From Nonlabens sp. YIK11 (lineage in GTDB: Bacteria > Bacteroidota > Bacteroidia > Flavobacteriales > Flavobacteriaceae), in assembly GCF_001413925.1 (NCBI RefSeq), contig NZ_LBMJ01000001.1, forward strand, positions 248,001-312,000: a DNA stretch of 64,000 nt. Reading direction: 5' to 3'. The notes beneath the pieces are model-generated. The model was not told where the DNA came from. It ran no database searches and saw only the letters and a list, made by a program, of their open reading frames with translations. How positions within the stretch are numbered: position 1 is the stretch's first letter; each line of letters starts with the position of its first letter. Positions 16,480-26,280 of this stretch are shown here, in pieces. The position numbers and the translations under genes are program-made.

Positions 16480-17385
16480 ATGACGTATAGACTATTCTTT
16501 TTTATAGCCTTAGTTGCCAGCTGTGAGTCTGATGAGAAGACCGCACAGGCTGCGATTGAACCTGTTTTCAAAATAGATCAAATTGCAACGCTTGATTCCA
16601 GCATTACAGAATCTTCAGGGATTGTGGCTGTTGATGATTTGCTATATACACACAGCGACATTAGAGGCAAGGCAGAATTAATACAGATCCTCAAGGACGG
16701 CTCCATAAGTAACACAACAACCTATCAAAATATAGACATACGCGACTGGGAAGACATCGCCGTCGATCAGGAGTTTCTGTACATAGGCGACATAGGCAAT
16801 AATCTAGGCAACAAAACTGATCTGAAGATTTTTAAAATCAAAAGGGCAGACTTGAACAACACCAATCCAACCGTAGAAACCATCACCTTTTCCTTTGCAG
16901 ATCAAACCAACTTTGACAATACAGAATTGAACGAAACCAGCTATGATCTAGAAGCACTGGTTGCCATAAATAACGATTTGTATATACTCACTAAAGATTG
17001 GCTCGACTTAAATAGCAACATCTACAAGTTAAGCAAGGAACCAGGAACCTACGCCCTACAGCCGCTGGCAACATTGAACGTAGGTGGCCTGGTAACCGGT
17101 GCGACCAGCAGTCCAGAAGGTGACATAATTATCACTGGTTACAGCCCAACTCTTTCACCCTTTGTAGGACGCGTTAACATTCAAGGCGAGACTCCAGTTT
17201 TGGAACGCAAAATCAATCTGACCAGCATGCTTGCTAATGCCTCTCAAATTGAAGGCATCGCCTATTTCGGAATGATCGATAACGTCGCGACCTATTACTT
17301 GACCAGTGAGCAGTTCACAAGATCCTTTGCCGGCAACCAGATCGTGCTGCCAGCCCATCTTTATGAATTGAAGTGGAATGAATAA
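16480..17385 (+). CDS. Predicted lipoprotein, tandem paralogue 1
   Basis: 301 residues. MTYRLFFFIALVASC ends in a lipobox (VASC), followed by the acidic ESDEK, which resembles the acidic stretch after Cys that sends some flavobacterial lipoproteins to the cell surface (inferred). The mature part contains ITESSGI, IDIRDWEDIAV, YIGDIGNN, DLKIFKI, YDLEALV, LTKDW and GLVTGATSSPEGDIIITGY, a repeat pattern suggesting a beta-propeller. The next gene (17436) is a clear paralogue with the same order of motifs. No enzymatic function is recognised. The pair sits between tsf and pyrH, genes often close together. Confidence 0.78.
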   Translation: MTYRLFFFIALVASCESDEKTAQAAIEPVFKIDQIATLDSSITESSGIVAVDDLLYTHSDIRGKAELIQILKDGSISNTTTYQNIDIRDWEDIAVDQEFLYIGDIGNNLGNKTDLKIFKIKRADLNNTNPTVETITFSFADQTNFDNTELNETSYDLEALVAINNDLYILTKDWLDLNSNIYKLSKEPGTYALQPLATLNVGGLVTGATSSPEGDIIITGYSPTLSPFVGRVNIQGETPVLERKINLTSMLANASQIEGIAYFGMIDNVATYYLTSEQFTRSFAGNQIVLPAHLYELKWNE

Positions 17386-17391
17386 AATAAG

Positions 17392-17411
17392 TTCGCTTTC
17401 GCGAAAGCGAA
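17392..17411. repeat. 20-bp palindrome TTCGCTTTCGCGAAAGCGAA
   Basis: Perfect copy 6 bp after the first lipoprotein gene, between the two tandem paralogues. Confidence 0.97.
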
Positions 17412-17435
17412 ATACCTATAAAACGCAGTGACTAT

Positions 17436-18395
17436 ATGAAAATCCTGAATTTTCTCAAACATATGGTAACGATGGGCTACACGAATTTGAAAATGAGTTT
17501 TCCCGTCGTGATCCTTCTCTTTATTCATTCTTGCAGCTCCATCGATAAGGCTGTTCCATCATTAGCGTCCACGACAATTTTATCATCTTTTGAAGTCGTA
17601 TCCAATCTGGATCTAGAAATCACCGAAACCTCAGGTTTGGAGACTTATAACGGTAATCTTTTGACCCATAATGACAGTGACGCAAAACCCGTCATCTACT
17701 TTCTAGAAACTAATGGAATTATTAAGTCTCAAATCGAGTATCGGGAAATGACAAACATCGACTGGGAAGACATCGCCATAAGTGACACAGATTTGTACAT
17801 CGCTGATATTGGTAATAATTACGGCGACCGTAAGGATTTAAAAATCTATAAAATCCCAATCTCAGAAATTCAAAATCCAGCCGTACAGCCAGAAATATTG
17901 ACTTTTGAATATGATGGACAGCAAAGCTTTACACGCCAGAACCAAAGACATTCTTTAGATGGCGAGGCGATTGTTTATGCGAAAGATCGGCTACTGCTAT
18001 TTTCTAAGGATTGGGTCAACTTCAATACAGATGTATATGAGATCGAGACAATAAAAGAAAAACAGAAAGTCACCAGCCTACAGAATCTTGATGTGGATGG
18101 ATTAGTGACCGGTGCCACGTTTAATGGATCCAATCGCGTCGTTCTTTGTGGTTACAATAGTAGCTTGAATCCCTTTGTCGCCATATTAAAACTGGAAAAC
18201 GGCACCTTGCAAATTGTGGAGCGTATAAAATTACCCGTGATAAATGGAGCGCAGATAGAAGCGATTACCTATTTTGAGACAATAGGTAAAGACGAAGTTT
18301 ATTACTTGAGCAGCGAGGCCGTCAACTTGAAACTGGGTGAAGACGAGGCCAAAACTAATGGCCAACTATATAAAATGACACTCAAAATTGAATAA
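17436..18395 (+). CDS. Predicted lipoprotein, tandem paralogue 2
   Basis: 319 residues from the ATG at 17436; an internal ATG at 17493 (MSFPVVILLFIHSC) gives a tighter lipoprotein signal and may be the real start, leaving 300 residues. The lipobox is IHSC. Motifs match the upstream gene in the same order: ITETSGL, NIDWEDIAISD, YIADIGNNYGDRKDLKIYKI, LDGEAIV, FSKDW, DVDGLVTGATFNGSN, GYNSSLNPFVAI, AQIEAITYF, YYLSSE. The family function is unknown. It is followed by the pyrH promoter region. Confidence 0.76.
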   Translation: MKILNFLKHMVTMGYTNLKMSFPVVILLFIHSCSSIDKAVPSLASTTILSSFEVVSNLDLEITETSGLETYNGNLLTHNDSDAKPVIYFLETNGIIKSQIEYREMTNIDWEDIAISDTDLYIADIGNNYGDRKDLKIYKIPISEIQNPAVQPEILTFEYDGQQSFTRQNQRHSLDGEAIVYAKDRLLLFSKDWVNFNTDVYEIETIKEKQKVTSLQNLDVDGLVTGATFNGSNRVVLCGYNSSLNPFVAILKLENGTLQIVERIKLPVINGAQIEAITYFETIGKDEVYYLSSEAVNLKLGEDEAKTNGQLYKMTLKIE

Positions 18396-18403
18396 GTCTA
18401 GTT

Positions 18404-18436
18404 TGAATTGATTCTGTACGATTAAATTATATTTGC
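18404..18436 (+). promoter_or_regulatory. Candidate promoter of pyrH-frr
   Basis: TATATTTG (18429-18436) is a full -7 match 19 bp before the ATG. TTG occurs at 18404 (22-bp spacer) and 18409 (17-bp spacer); neither spacing is ideal. Confidence 0.5.
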
Positions 18437-18455
18437 AGCGCACACAACACATCCT

Positions 18456-19163
18456 ATGAAATACAAACGCATATTACTCAAGCTATCTGGAGAAGCCCTT
18501 ATGGGAAATCGTCAATACGGTATCGACCCAGAACGCCTCGCAGACTATGCCCATGAAATTAAGGAAGTAGTAAATCAAGGTGTAGAAGTAGCCATTGTGA
18601 TAGGCGGCGGTAACATCTTTAGAGGTGTCGCAGGAGCCAGTAATGGTATGGATCGAGTTCAAGGTGATCATATGGGAATGCTCGCCACCGTCATTAATGG
18701 TCTGGCATTACAAAGTGCCTGTGAGGATGCTGGCATACCTACCAGATTGCAAACCGCCATTCAAATCAATGAGGTAGCAGAACCTTTTATTAGAAGAAAA
18801 GCAATGCGTCACTTAGAAAAAGGTCGTGTAGTGATCTTTGGTGGTGGAACTGGAAACCCTTATTTCACAACAGATAGTGCCGCAGTTTTAAGAGCTATTG
18901 AAATAGAGGCAGATGTGATTCTAAAAGGTACCAGAGTCGACGGCATCTATACAGCAGATCCTGAAAAGGACAGTTCTGCAACTAAGTTTGATTTCATCTC
19001 TTTTGATGATGTGCTTACTAAAGGTCTTAAAGTGATGGATACCACAGCCTTTACTTTGAGTCAGGAAAATGAGTTGCCCATCATCGTTTTTGATATGAAC
19101 ACACCAGGGAATCTGGTTAAATTGATCAAAGGAGAATCCATAGGAACTAAAGTACAGATGTAA
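18456..19163 (+). CDS. pyrH: UMP kinase
   Basis: 235 residues. [14 protein letters not shown] at the N terminus, [41 protein letters not shown] and [15 protein letters not shown] are standard bacterial UMP kinase motifs of the amino acid kinase fold. It phosphorylates UMP to UDP in pyrimidine synthesis. frr follows 42 bp downstream. Confidence 0.97.
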   Translation: MKYKRILLKLSGEALMGNRQYGIDPERLADYAHEIKEVVNQGVEVAIVIGGGNIFRGVAGASNGMDRVQGDHMGMLATVINGLALQSACEDAGIPTRLQTAIQINEVAEPFIRRKAMRHLEKGRVVIFGGGTGNPYFTTDSAAVLRAIEIEADVILKGTRVDGIYTADPEKDSSATKFDFISFDDVLTKGLKVMDTTAFTLSQENELPIIVFDMNTPGNLVKLIKGESIGTKVQM

Positions 19164-19205
19164 AAATGGCAAAACTTTTGCCGCAGGTTTTATAAAAAGA
19201 ATAAC

Positions 19206-19760
19206 ATGAACGAAGAAGTAGATTTTGTTTTGGATAGCGCCAAAGAGGACATGGATAAAGCTATCGCTCACTTAGAGAAATCATTATTGAATATACGCGC
19301 CGGTAAAGCCAGCCCAGCCATGCTAGGTGGTGTAATGGTAGATTATTATGGTAGCCAGACGCCACTTTCCAGAGTAGCTAACGTGAACACTCCTGATGCT
19401 CGCACGATAAGTGTCCAGCCTTGGGAAAAGGGATTGATCCCAGAAATCGAAAAAGGAATCATGATTGCCAACCTAGGTTTGAACCCTATGAATAATGGCG
19501 AGAGCGTGATCATCAATGTTCCTGTATTGACAGAGGAGCGACGCGTTCAGCTAGCAAAACAAGCAAAAGCTGAAAGCGAAGAAGCAAAAATAGGCGTGCG
19601 CAACGACCGCAAGGTAGCTATGAACGAATTAAAGAAACTAGACATTTCTGAAGATCTTTTAAAGAATGCAGAAGACGATGTTCAAAAATTGACCGATAAA
19701 TACATTGCCAAGATCGATGAGATGTTCGTGGTCAAAGAAAAAGAGATCATGACCGTGTGA
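19206..19760 (+). CDS. frr: Ribosome recycling factor
   Basis: 184 residues. Family motifs: HLEKSLLNIRAGKASPAML, YYGSQTPLSRVANVNTPDARTI, PWEKGLIPEIEKGI, LGLNPMNNGE, TEERRVQLAKQAK. With EF-G it splits post-termination ribosomes. It is the second gene of pyrH-frr and ends in a strong terminator. Confidence 0.97.
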   Translation: MNEEVDFVLDSAKEDMDKAIAHLEKSLLNIRAGKASPAMLGGVMVDYYGSQTPLSRVANVNTPDARTISVQPWEKGLIPEIEKGIMIANLGLNPMNNGESVIINVPVLTEERRVQLAKQAKAESEEAKIGVRNDRKVAMNELKKLDISEDLLKNAEDDVQKLTDKYIAKIDEMFVVKEKEIMTV

Positions 19761-19781
19761 TTTTTTAATATCCATCAAGTA

Positions 19782-19808
19782 AAAGCTGGCTGTCGCCAGC
19801 TTTTTTTT
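19782..19808 (+). terminator. Rho-independent terminator of pyrH-frr
   Basis: AAAGCTGGC (19782-19790), TGTC loop, GCCAGCTTT (19795-19803), then T5 more. Confidence 0.92.
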
Positions 19809-19894
19809 GGCCATGCCACATCACAATATCTTCCTATAATAAGCCGCTGATCCTAAGCGTTTAATTAGCTTTGATCACATTTGTAAATTTCCCT

Positions 19895-22084
19895 ATGAAG
19901 TTCTGTTTTTTGTTTTTCAGTTTACTGGTGAGCTGTTTTTGTATGGGTCAACAAGATCCCGCTTCTAGTTCTGAAATTGGGTTTATAAACGACATCATTA
20001 AGGCAAAGGCGAGAAACAATCCACAGTTACGCTTTTCTGAGTTTCAATATGAGAGCTATGAGAATCTAAAGATCACTGGTGATCCAGAGGCCATCACTGG
20101 TCCAGGATACAAGAAAACCGAACTGCGCAAAACCATCAAGCAGACTATGGTTTTCTATGCAGAAAAGACATCCAGCTACATCTACTCTCAAAAATACGGC
20201 CTTAAAGAACAGATCACCGCTGCAGATATGCCCGGTTTTGCAGAGCCTGTCTACCCTATTTACAACATCAACTTTCAATCGTCCAGTGCTTACCAGTCTC
20301 CTTATATCATTTTTGACAACAAGTACATCAACCCTATAAGTGCAAAAGGCCTAAATAATTATCTATATGCTATAGGCAACGATTCCATCATCCACAATCG
20401 CCCAGTGATAAAACTTAGTTTTATCCCAGCAAACGAGCGCAATAAAACAACACTGGAAGGCCATCTTTACATTGATAAAGAAACTCTTGGAATTGCAAAA
20501 GCGGTTTACAGTATTTCCAACGATCTTAACGTACAGGCCATTCATAATTTTGAATATCAGGAAGATCTGGACCTGTGGTTCAATACAGAGCGTTTTCTAT
20601 CGATCAAGAAGGAAAAGGATAAAAAGGAACTGGAATTATTCGGTGCGAGACTAGAAGTTGGGATAGAAAAAACCGACAAGGCCAAAGCGAAAAATGAAGA
20701 CCTCTATGTATTCATCAAAGCCATCAATTACAACTTCACCAATCAATTGAACCAAGATTACGGTCGCCAAGGTCTTACCAAAGAAGTACTCGATGAAGCT
20801 ATCGATAAATCACCAGAATATTGGGAACCCTACAGAGACAGAGCCAATAATACCGATGACGAGTTTGCCTCTTATAAAAACATCGATAGTGTCGTGGTGG
20901 CGACAAACATTACCAAAAAACTGGAAACCCTAGATAAGTTCAAAATAGGCTACTATCCCGTTGGATTCTTTGACATTGACCTCAAATACCTCATTAAGTA
21001 CAACAACTACGAGGCCTTTAGATTAGGAATAGGTGGAACGACTAACGAAAAGTTATCAGAGCATTACCGCCTAGGTGGCTATGTTGCCTACGGTACAAAA
21101 GACCAGACGTTCAAGTACAATCTCAACGCTGGTTATAGAATCAATAAGGAAAAGAATACCTGGCTTAACGTTTATCGCACAGATGACATTACAGAGTTTG
21201 CTGCAGAATCCTTCTTAACAGATGCCAGAGTTTATTCGCTCTTTGAACCACGATTGGTCAACATACCTACTTTTTACTTGTATCGCGAGTATGGTTTATC
21301 CCTACAGCAACGATTGTTACCATCAGTGATTAGTGAAGTTTCGCTTTCGCGAAAGCGAATAGATCAAACCACAGCTTACATTTTTCAGCCTGATGATGTA
21401 CCCTTTGAGCGCTATGCATTAACGGAGCTGAAAGTTGGGGCACGATGGAGTCCTTATAGTGAGTTCATGCGAACACCCAATGGCTATGAAGAAAGCATCA
21501 AAGGTTTCCCGGTATTGAGCGCACAACTCACAAAAGGGTTTAAGGACGTGCTGGAATCTGATTTTAATTATGTGAAGGTGTCAGCAAAAGCTTCTTACAC
21601 CAGGCTGCATTCCAACAATTCCAATACAGAATTTTCAGTAGAAGGTCACTATGCCAGTGGCGAGGTTCCTTTAACGCATTTATTTCACGCCTATCCCAAC
21701 GCACCTAATAAGGATGCTCTTTTCCAGCGATTTTCAGTAGCGGGTCGCCGCAGTTTTGAGACCATGTATTTCAATGAATTTTTCTCTGATAAAATCGCGA
21801 TAGGACAAGTCAAGCATGAGTTTGCGCCGTTTAAGATCGCTCCTTACTTACAGCCAGAACTGGTGTTGATTACCAGATATGCCATAGGCCAATTAAATGA
21901 TCAACAGCAACATCTCAATATTGAGTTCGACACTTTGGAGAAAGGTTATCTGGAAAGTGGTTTTGAACTTAACAAGCTCTTATTTGGTTTTGGTCTAAGC
22001 GCCGCCTACCGCTATGGCGCCTATCACCTACCAGAATTTGAAGATAATCTTTCCATCAAATTCACCTTTTACCTAGAGCTTTAA
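19895..22084 (+). CDS. DUF5686-like outer-membrane protein, short form
   Basis: 729 residues from ATG 19895; a TTG 24 bp upstream would put ITFVNFP before the signal peptide. The signal peptide is MKFCFLFFSLLVSCFCMGQ. Unlike the gene at 4886 there is no carboxypeptidase-regulatory-like domain; the start goes straight into FINDIIKAKARNNPQL, equivalent to the DUF5686 entry helix. The C-terminal half has repeated barrel strands (RLGGYVAYGTKDQTFKYNLNAGYRI, FSVEGHYASGEVPLTHLF) and ends KFTFYLEL. Outer-membrane location is inferred. Residues about 482-488 (SLSRKR) come from an inserted palindrome, lying in a loop between strands. Confidence 0.78.
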   Translation: MKFCFLFFSLLVSCFCMGQQDPASSSEIGFINDIIKAKARNNPQLRFSEFQYESYENLKITGDPEAITGPGYKKTELRKTIKQTMVFYAEKTSSYIYSQKYGLKEQITAADMPGFAEPVYPIYNINFQSSSAYQSPYIIFDNKYINPISAKGLNNYLYAIGNDSIIHNRPVIKLSFIPANERNKTTLEGHLYIDKETLGIAKAVYSISNDLNVQAIHNFEYQEDLDLWFNTERFLSIKKEKDKKELELFGARLEVGIEKTDKAKAKNEDLYVFIKAINYNFTNQLNQDYGRQGLTKEVLDEAIDKSPEYWEPYRDRANNTDDEFASYKNIDSVVVATNITKKLETLDKFKIGYYPVGFFDIDLKYLIKYNNYEAFRLGIGGTTNEKLSEHYRLGGYVAYGTKDQTFKYNLNAGYRINKEKNTWLNVYRTDDITEFAAESFLTDARVYSLFEPRLVNIPTFYLYREYGLSLQQRLLPSVISEVSLSRKRIDQTTAYIFQPDDVPFERYALTELKVGARWSPYSEFMRTPNGYEESIKGFPVLSAQLTKGFKDVLESDFNYVKVSAKASYTRLHSNNSNTEFSVEGHYASGEVPLTHLFHAYPNAPNKDALFQRFSVAGRRSFETMYFNEFFSDKIAIGQVKHEFAPFKIAPYLQPELVLITRYAIGQLNDQQQHLNIEFDTLEKGYLESGFELNKLLFGFGLSAAYRYGAYHLPEFEDNLSIKFTFYLEL
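21340..21359. repeat. 20-bp palindrome inside the second DUF5686 gene
   Basis: Perfect full-length copy, read in the frame S-L-S-R-K-R. Confidence 0.96.
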
Positions 22085-22143
22085 GCCTGATGGTAAACCT
22101 TATAATTCTGCCAGTCGTCCTACACTAGCATTGCTTTAAGCAG

Positions 22144-22151
22144 TACCTTTG
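22144..22151 (+). promoter_or_regulatory. Candidate -7 element (TACCTTTG) of the RND permease gene
   Basis: Exact TAnnTTTG match 16 bp before the ATG at 22168, implying a leader of only about 10 nt. No TTG at a suitable distance. Confidence 0.4.
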
Positions 22152-22167
22152 CATACTGCTTTTATCT

Positions 22168-24546
22168 ATGCATAAGTTATTAAGTTTTGGTTTTTGGAAC
22201 TATGTCGCAAGACTGATCCTGCGCAATAGAATCCTTATTCTAGTGGTTCTAGGAATTGCCACCATTGCATTATCCACGCAATGGAAAAACCTGCGATTCA
22301 CACATACTGAAGCCAATCTACTACCAGACGATCATCCTGTTAATGTTGAGTACAATCAATTTTTAGCACAATTTGGTGAAGAAGGTAATCTCATCATCTT
22401 GGGTGTGGAAAATTCCCAACTGGACAGCTTTGATAAGTTCAATGCGTGGAACCAGTTAGCCGATAGTATCGCTACATTTCCTGAAGTAGATCTCGTACTT
22501 TCCACCGCAAATCTTCTAGAGCTCGTTAAATCTGAAGATGGATCCTCCTTTGAGATCCAACCCTTTGTCGATCGCAAGATCACTTCTAATAAGGAGCTGG
22601 ACACCATCAAGAAAAAGCTTTACAGTGAGCTACCCTTTTATAAAAACCTGATTTATTCTGAAAAGGATAGTGTCATAAGAACAGCGATCTACCTTAAAAA
22701 GGAAATCGTCAACACGCAGGCACGCAAGGATTTTGTCCTGGACCACTTACAACCGCTAATAGACGCACAAAATCTGCATATTAAAGTTTCTGGGATGCCT
22801 TACATCAGGACGCTTAATGCAAAAAACATCGTTGATGAGATTGGCATTTTCCTTTTGGCGGCATTGCTTATTACATCGGGTATTTTCTTCTTTTTCTTTA
22901 GATCCTGGCGAGCGACATTTATATCCATCATTACCGTAGTCATAGGTGTCATGTGGGCATTCGGGATACTTGGATTGCTGCAATACGAGATCACTGTCCT
23001 GACGGCTTTGATACCACCGTTGATCATCGTGATTGGAATTCCCAACTGCATTTTCCTGATCAACAAATACCAGCAAGAGATCAAAAAACACGGGAACCAA
23101 GCAAAATCTCTGCAACGCGTAATTACTAAAGTAGGTAATGCCACCTTAATGACCAATATTACTACGGCCAGCGGTTTTGCTACGTTCATCTTTACAGAAA
23201 GTACATTGCTTAAGGAATTTGGTATTGTGGCCTCAATATGTATTATTTCCATATTCCTCATTAGCTTGATGGTGATTCCCATCATCTACAGTTATTTACC
23301 ATTACCTAAGGAACGCCACTTAGAACATCTAAGAAAAAGATGGATAGGCGCCTTTGTAGACTGGATGGAAAACATGGTGCGCAACCATAGAATTGCCATT
23401 TACATTTCCAGTGTGGCCGTATTGATTGCCAGTTTTATAGGAATGTATCAGATTAGAATATCTGGTAGCTTGATTGAAGACATGCCTAAAGGCGCACAAT
23501 TTTATAAGGACATCAAATTCTTTGAAGAAAGTTTTGACGGCATCATGCCAGTGGAAATATTAGTGGACACTAGATCCAAAGAAGGTGTTACCAAATCCAA
23601 AAACCTTAAGAAACTTGAACGTCTCGAGGAACATATCATAGAAACGCCAGAACTTTCCAGACCGCTGTCCGTAGTAAGTCTCGTTAAATACTCCAAACAG
23701 GCATTCTATGGTGGTGATCCAGAATTCTATGATTTACCTACCAGCAATGAACGTATGTTTATGGCGCCATTGATGCAAAGCAGCGGCACGGACATCGGTC
23801 TTATGTCCAGTTATGTGGACAGTACAGGCCAGATTGCCAGAGTGACCACGTTTATGAAAGACATGGGCACCGACCGTATGGAACGTGTGGAAGAAAACCT
23901 GATTGCACAGGTCAACACCATTTTCCCAGCAGAAAGCTACGATACGCTAATCACTGGTAAGGCGCTGGTTTTTCAAAAAGGAACGAATTATCTAATCAAC
24001 AATCTAATCATTTCGCTTTCGCTCGCGATTATTCTGATCGCCGTTTTTATGGCATTCATGTTCCGTTCGTATAAGATGATTTTGGTATCGCTCATTCCCA
24101 ATCTATTGCCGTTATTGATAACCGCAGGTTTGATGGGTTTTATAGGTGTTCCCATTAAGCCATCAACGATTCTGGTTTTCTCGATCGCGTTCGGGATTTC
24201 GGTGGATGACACCATTCACTTTCTGGCCAAATACCGTCAGGAACTCATTGCCAATGACTGGAAAATCAAGAAATCGGTTTACGGTGCCTTGCGGGAAACT
24301 GGCGTGAGTATGTTTTACACGTCCATCGTCCTGTTCTTTGGGTTTAGCACGTTTACCATATCCAGTTTTGGAGGAACGGTCGCTTTGGGCGCTTTGGTCA
24401 GTGCCACGCTCCTATTTGCGATGCTGGCAAACCTTCTGCTTCTGCCCAGTATGCTGCTTTCCTTTGAGCGCCAGTTCAGTAATAAGGAAACCATCAAAAA
24501 GCCGGCATTTCCAATCATTGCCAAGGATGGTGATGAAGAAGAGTAG
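22168..24546 (+). CDS. RND-superfamily (MMPL/HAE3-type) permease
   Basis: 792 residues with 12 predicted spans in the 1+5+1+5 order of RND proteins: one at about 15-37, five at about 220-385, one at about 408-432, five at about 620-770. Landmarks: GIPNCIFLINKYQQE, TLMTNITTASGFATFIFTES, and FSIAFGISVDDTIHFLAKYR, with the conserved acidic residues in the fourth and tenth spans. It probably exports lipids or other hydrophobic molecules using the proton gradient. No membrane-fusion or TolC partner is next to it, which fits the HAE3 group. A palindrome copy follows the stop by 12 bp. Confidence 0.88.
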   Translation: MHKLLSFGFWNYVARLILRNRILILVVLGIATIALSTQWKNLRFTHTEANLLPDDHPVNVEYNQFLAQFGEEGNLIILGVENSQLDSFDKFNAWNQLADSIATFPEVDLVLSTANLLELVKSEDGSSFEIQPFVDRKITSNKELDTIKKKLYSELPFYKNLIYSEKDSVIRTAIYLKKEIVNTQARKDFVLDHLQPLIDAQNLHIKVSGMPYIRTLNAKNIVDEIGIFLLAALLITSGIFFFFFRSWRATFISIITVVIGVMWAFGILGLLQYEITVLTALIPPLIIVIGIPNCIFLINKYQQEIKKHGNQAKSLQRVITKVGNATLMTNITTASGFATFIFTESTLLKEFGIVASICIISIFLISLMVIPIIYSYLPLPKERHLEHLRKRWIGAFVDWMENMVRNHRIAIYISSVAVLIASFIGMYQIRISGSLIEDMPKGAQFYKDIKFFEESFDGIMPVEILVDTRSKEGVTKSKNLKKLERLEEHIIETPELSRPLSVVSLVKYSKQAFYGGDPEFYDLPTSNERMFMAPLMQSSGTDIGLMSSYVDSTGQIARVTTFMKDMGTDRMERVEENLIAQVNTIFPAESYDTLITGKALVFQKGTNYLINNLIISLSLAIILIAVFMAFMFRSYKMILVSLIPNLLPLLITAGLMGFIGVPIKPSTILVFSIAFGISVDDTIHFLAKYRQELIANDWKIKKSVYGALRETGVSMFYTSIVLFFGFSTFTISSFGGTVALGALVSATLLFAMLANLLLLPSMLLSFERQFSNKETIKKPAFPIIAKDGDEEE

Positions 24547-24558
24547 CCGCTGAGTGAG

Positions 24559-24578
24559 TTCGCTTTCGCGAAAGCGAA
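24559..24578. repeat. 20-bp palindrome TTCGCTTTCGCGAAAGCGAA
   Basis: Perfect copy 12 bp after the RND permease stop. Confidence 0.97.
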
Positions 24579-24639
24579 TACATCATCCACCTCATTACTC
24601 TTTTACAGGATCCCATCGCAGGATTTATAGCTTTCTACG

Positions 24640-24670
24640 TTGATTATAGCTTTCATAAAATTTATATTTG
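24640..24670 (+). promoter_or_regulatory. Promoter of asnS
   Basis: TTG (24640-24642), 20-bp spacer, TATATTTG (24663-24670). The -7 element covers the upstream TTG codon at 24668, which supports the ATG at 24692 as the true start. Confidence 0.7.
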
Positions 24671-24691
24671 TCGGCACGAGAAAAATCAACC

Positions 24692-26140
24692 ATGAAGAGA
24701 ATAGACGCGCTACTTAAATCAGATCCATCATTGCACGAGATAACCGTTAAAGGTTGGGTGCGCAGTTTTAGAAACGACCGTTTCATCGCCTTAAATGATG
24801 GCTCCTGTCTGGCAAATCTACAATGTGTGATCGAGCCAGAAGATTTTGATCGCGAACTGTTGGATCAAATCAATATTGCCGCAGCTGTAGCTGTGACAGG
24901 AACGCTGGTGGAAAGTGCCGGTAGCGGCCAGAAAGTAGAGTTGCAGACCACAGCGGTCAAAATTTTAGCACCTGCAGATCCAGAGGATGTCAAGAAAACC
25001 GTGCTGTCGCCTAAGCGTCACAATCTGGAGACCTTAAGAGAGCAAGCTCACTTGAGAGTGCGTACCAACACCTTTGGTGCCGTGATGCGCGTGCGTGCAG
25101 CGTTGTCTTTTGCAGTGCACAGATACTTTCAGGAAAAGGGTTTTTATCAAGCCCACACGCCTATCCTAACCGGTAGTGATGCCGAAGGTGCTGGCGAAAT
25201 GTTTAGAGTAACGACGCTCGATCCCAAAAACACGCCACTGACTGAAGATGGCAAGGTGGATTACAAACAAGATTTTTTTGGCAAGGAATCCAACCTGACC
25301 GTTTCTGGACAGCTGGAAGCCGAAACCTATGCGATAGGATTGGGACAGGTATATACCTTTGGACCAACCTTTAGAGCAGAAAACTCCAATACTTCACGCC
25401 ACCTGGCAGAATTCTGGATGATTGAGCCAGAGGTCGCCTTCAATGACTTGCAGGACAACATGGATCTTGCCGAGGATTTTATCAAGGACGTGATCGAATA
25501 CGCCATGAAAAATTGCGCTGAGGATATTGAGTTCCTGGAAAACCGTCTGGCGCAAGAAGAAAAGTCAAAACCAGAAGCAGATCGCAGCCCGATGCCACTG
25601 CGTGAAAAACTAGAATTTGTACTTAAAAACAACTTCAAGAGAGTTTCTTATACTGAGGCCATCGAGATCTTAAAAAGCTCAAAGCCCAACAAGAAAAAGA
25701 AGTTCCAATACCTCATTGAAGAATGGGGCGCAGACCTACAGTCTGAGCATGAGCGTTTTCTTGTAGAAAAGCATTTTAAGTGTCCGGTGATTTTATTTGA
25801 CTATCCTGCAAAAATAAAGGCATTCTACATGCGTTTGAACGAGAAGGATAAAGATGGACGCGAGACCGTAAGAGCTATGGATATCCTGTTCCCAGGAATA
25901 GGAGAAATCGTAGGTGGTTCCCAGCGTGAGGAACGTTATGATGTTTTAAAAAAGAAGATGGAAACTATGGGCATTCCAGAAGAGGAATTGTGGTGGTATC
26001 TGGAGATGCGCAAATTTGGTAGTGTGACACACAGTGGTTTTGGACTTGGTTTTGAACGATTGGTGTTGTTCGTGACTGGAATGACAAATATCAGGGACGT
26101 GATTCCTTATCCACGTACGCCTGGTAATGCTGCGTTTTAA
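24692..26140 (+). CDS. asnS: Asparaginyl-tRNA synthetase
   Basis: 482 residues from ATG 24692. The N-terminal OB-fold anticodon domain (ITVKGWVRSFRNDRFIALNDGS) is followed by the class II catalytic core with motif 2 (TFRAENSNTSRHLAEFWMIEPE) and motif 3 (GFGLGFERLVLF). The residue pattern RHLAEFWM and GEIVGGSQREERYD is typical of AsnRS rather than AspRS. A long insert near 285-350 (ENRLAQEEKSKPEADR) is also usual in bacterial AsnRS. It charges tRNA-Asn in the cytoplasm. The gene has its own promoter and terminator. Confidence 0.96.
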   Translation: MKRIDALLKSDPSLHEITVKGWVRSFRNDRFIALNDGSCLANLQCVIEPEDFDRELLDQINIAAAVAVTGTLVESAGSGQKVELQTTAVKILAPADPEDVKKTVLSPKRHNLETLREQAHLRVRTNTFGAVMRVRAALSFAVHRYFQEKGFYQAHTPILTGSDAEGAGEMFRVTTLDPKNTPLTEDGKVDYKQDFFGKESNLTVSGQLEAETYAIGLGQVYTFGPTFRAENSNTSRHLAEFWMIEPEVAFNDLQDNMDLAEDFIKDVIEYAMKNCAEDIEFLENRLAQEEKSKPEADRSPMPLREKLEFVLKNNFKRVSYTEAIEILKSSKPNKKKKFQYLIEEWGADLQSEHERFLVEKHFKCPVILFDYPAKIKAFYMRLNEKDKDGRETVRAMDILFPGIGEIVGGSQREERYDVLKKKMETMGIPEEELWWYLEMRKFGSVTHSGFGLGFERLVLFVTGMTNIRDVIPYPRTPGNAAF

Positions 26141-26161
26141 TAACAAGAAACGAATAGAAAT

Positions 26162-26191
26162 AATAGCCTGTCACTGACAGGCTATTTTTAT
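26162..26191 (+). terminator. Rho-independent terminator of asnS
   Basis: AATAGCCTGTC (26162-26172), ACT loop, GACAGGCTATT (26176-26186), then TTT. Confidence 0.9.
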
Positions 26192-26280
26192 GTTGAGCAA
26201 TTCCATACCTTAACATTTATAGTTTCAATGGGATTTATAAAACTGGGTTTCTTTATTTTTACTAGTCAAGTACATCTATC

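Noticed and set aside
24010..24030. Possible palindrome copy within the RND permease gene
   Set aside because: TTCGCTTTCGCTCGCGA breaks the symmetry and encodes a normal membrane-span sequence.
24668..24691. TTG start giving an 8-residue extension of AsnRS
   Set aside because: The TTG is part of the TATATTTG promoter element; the ATG at 24692 gives the normal N terminus.
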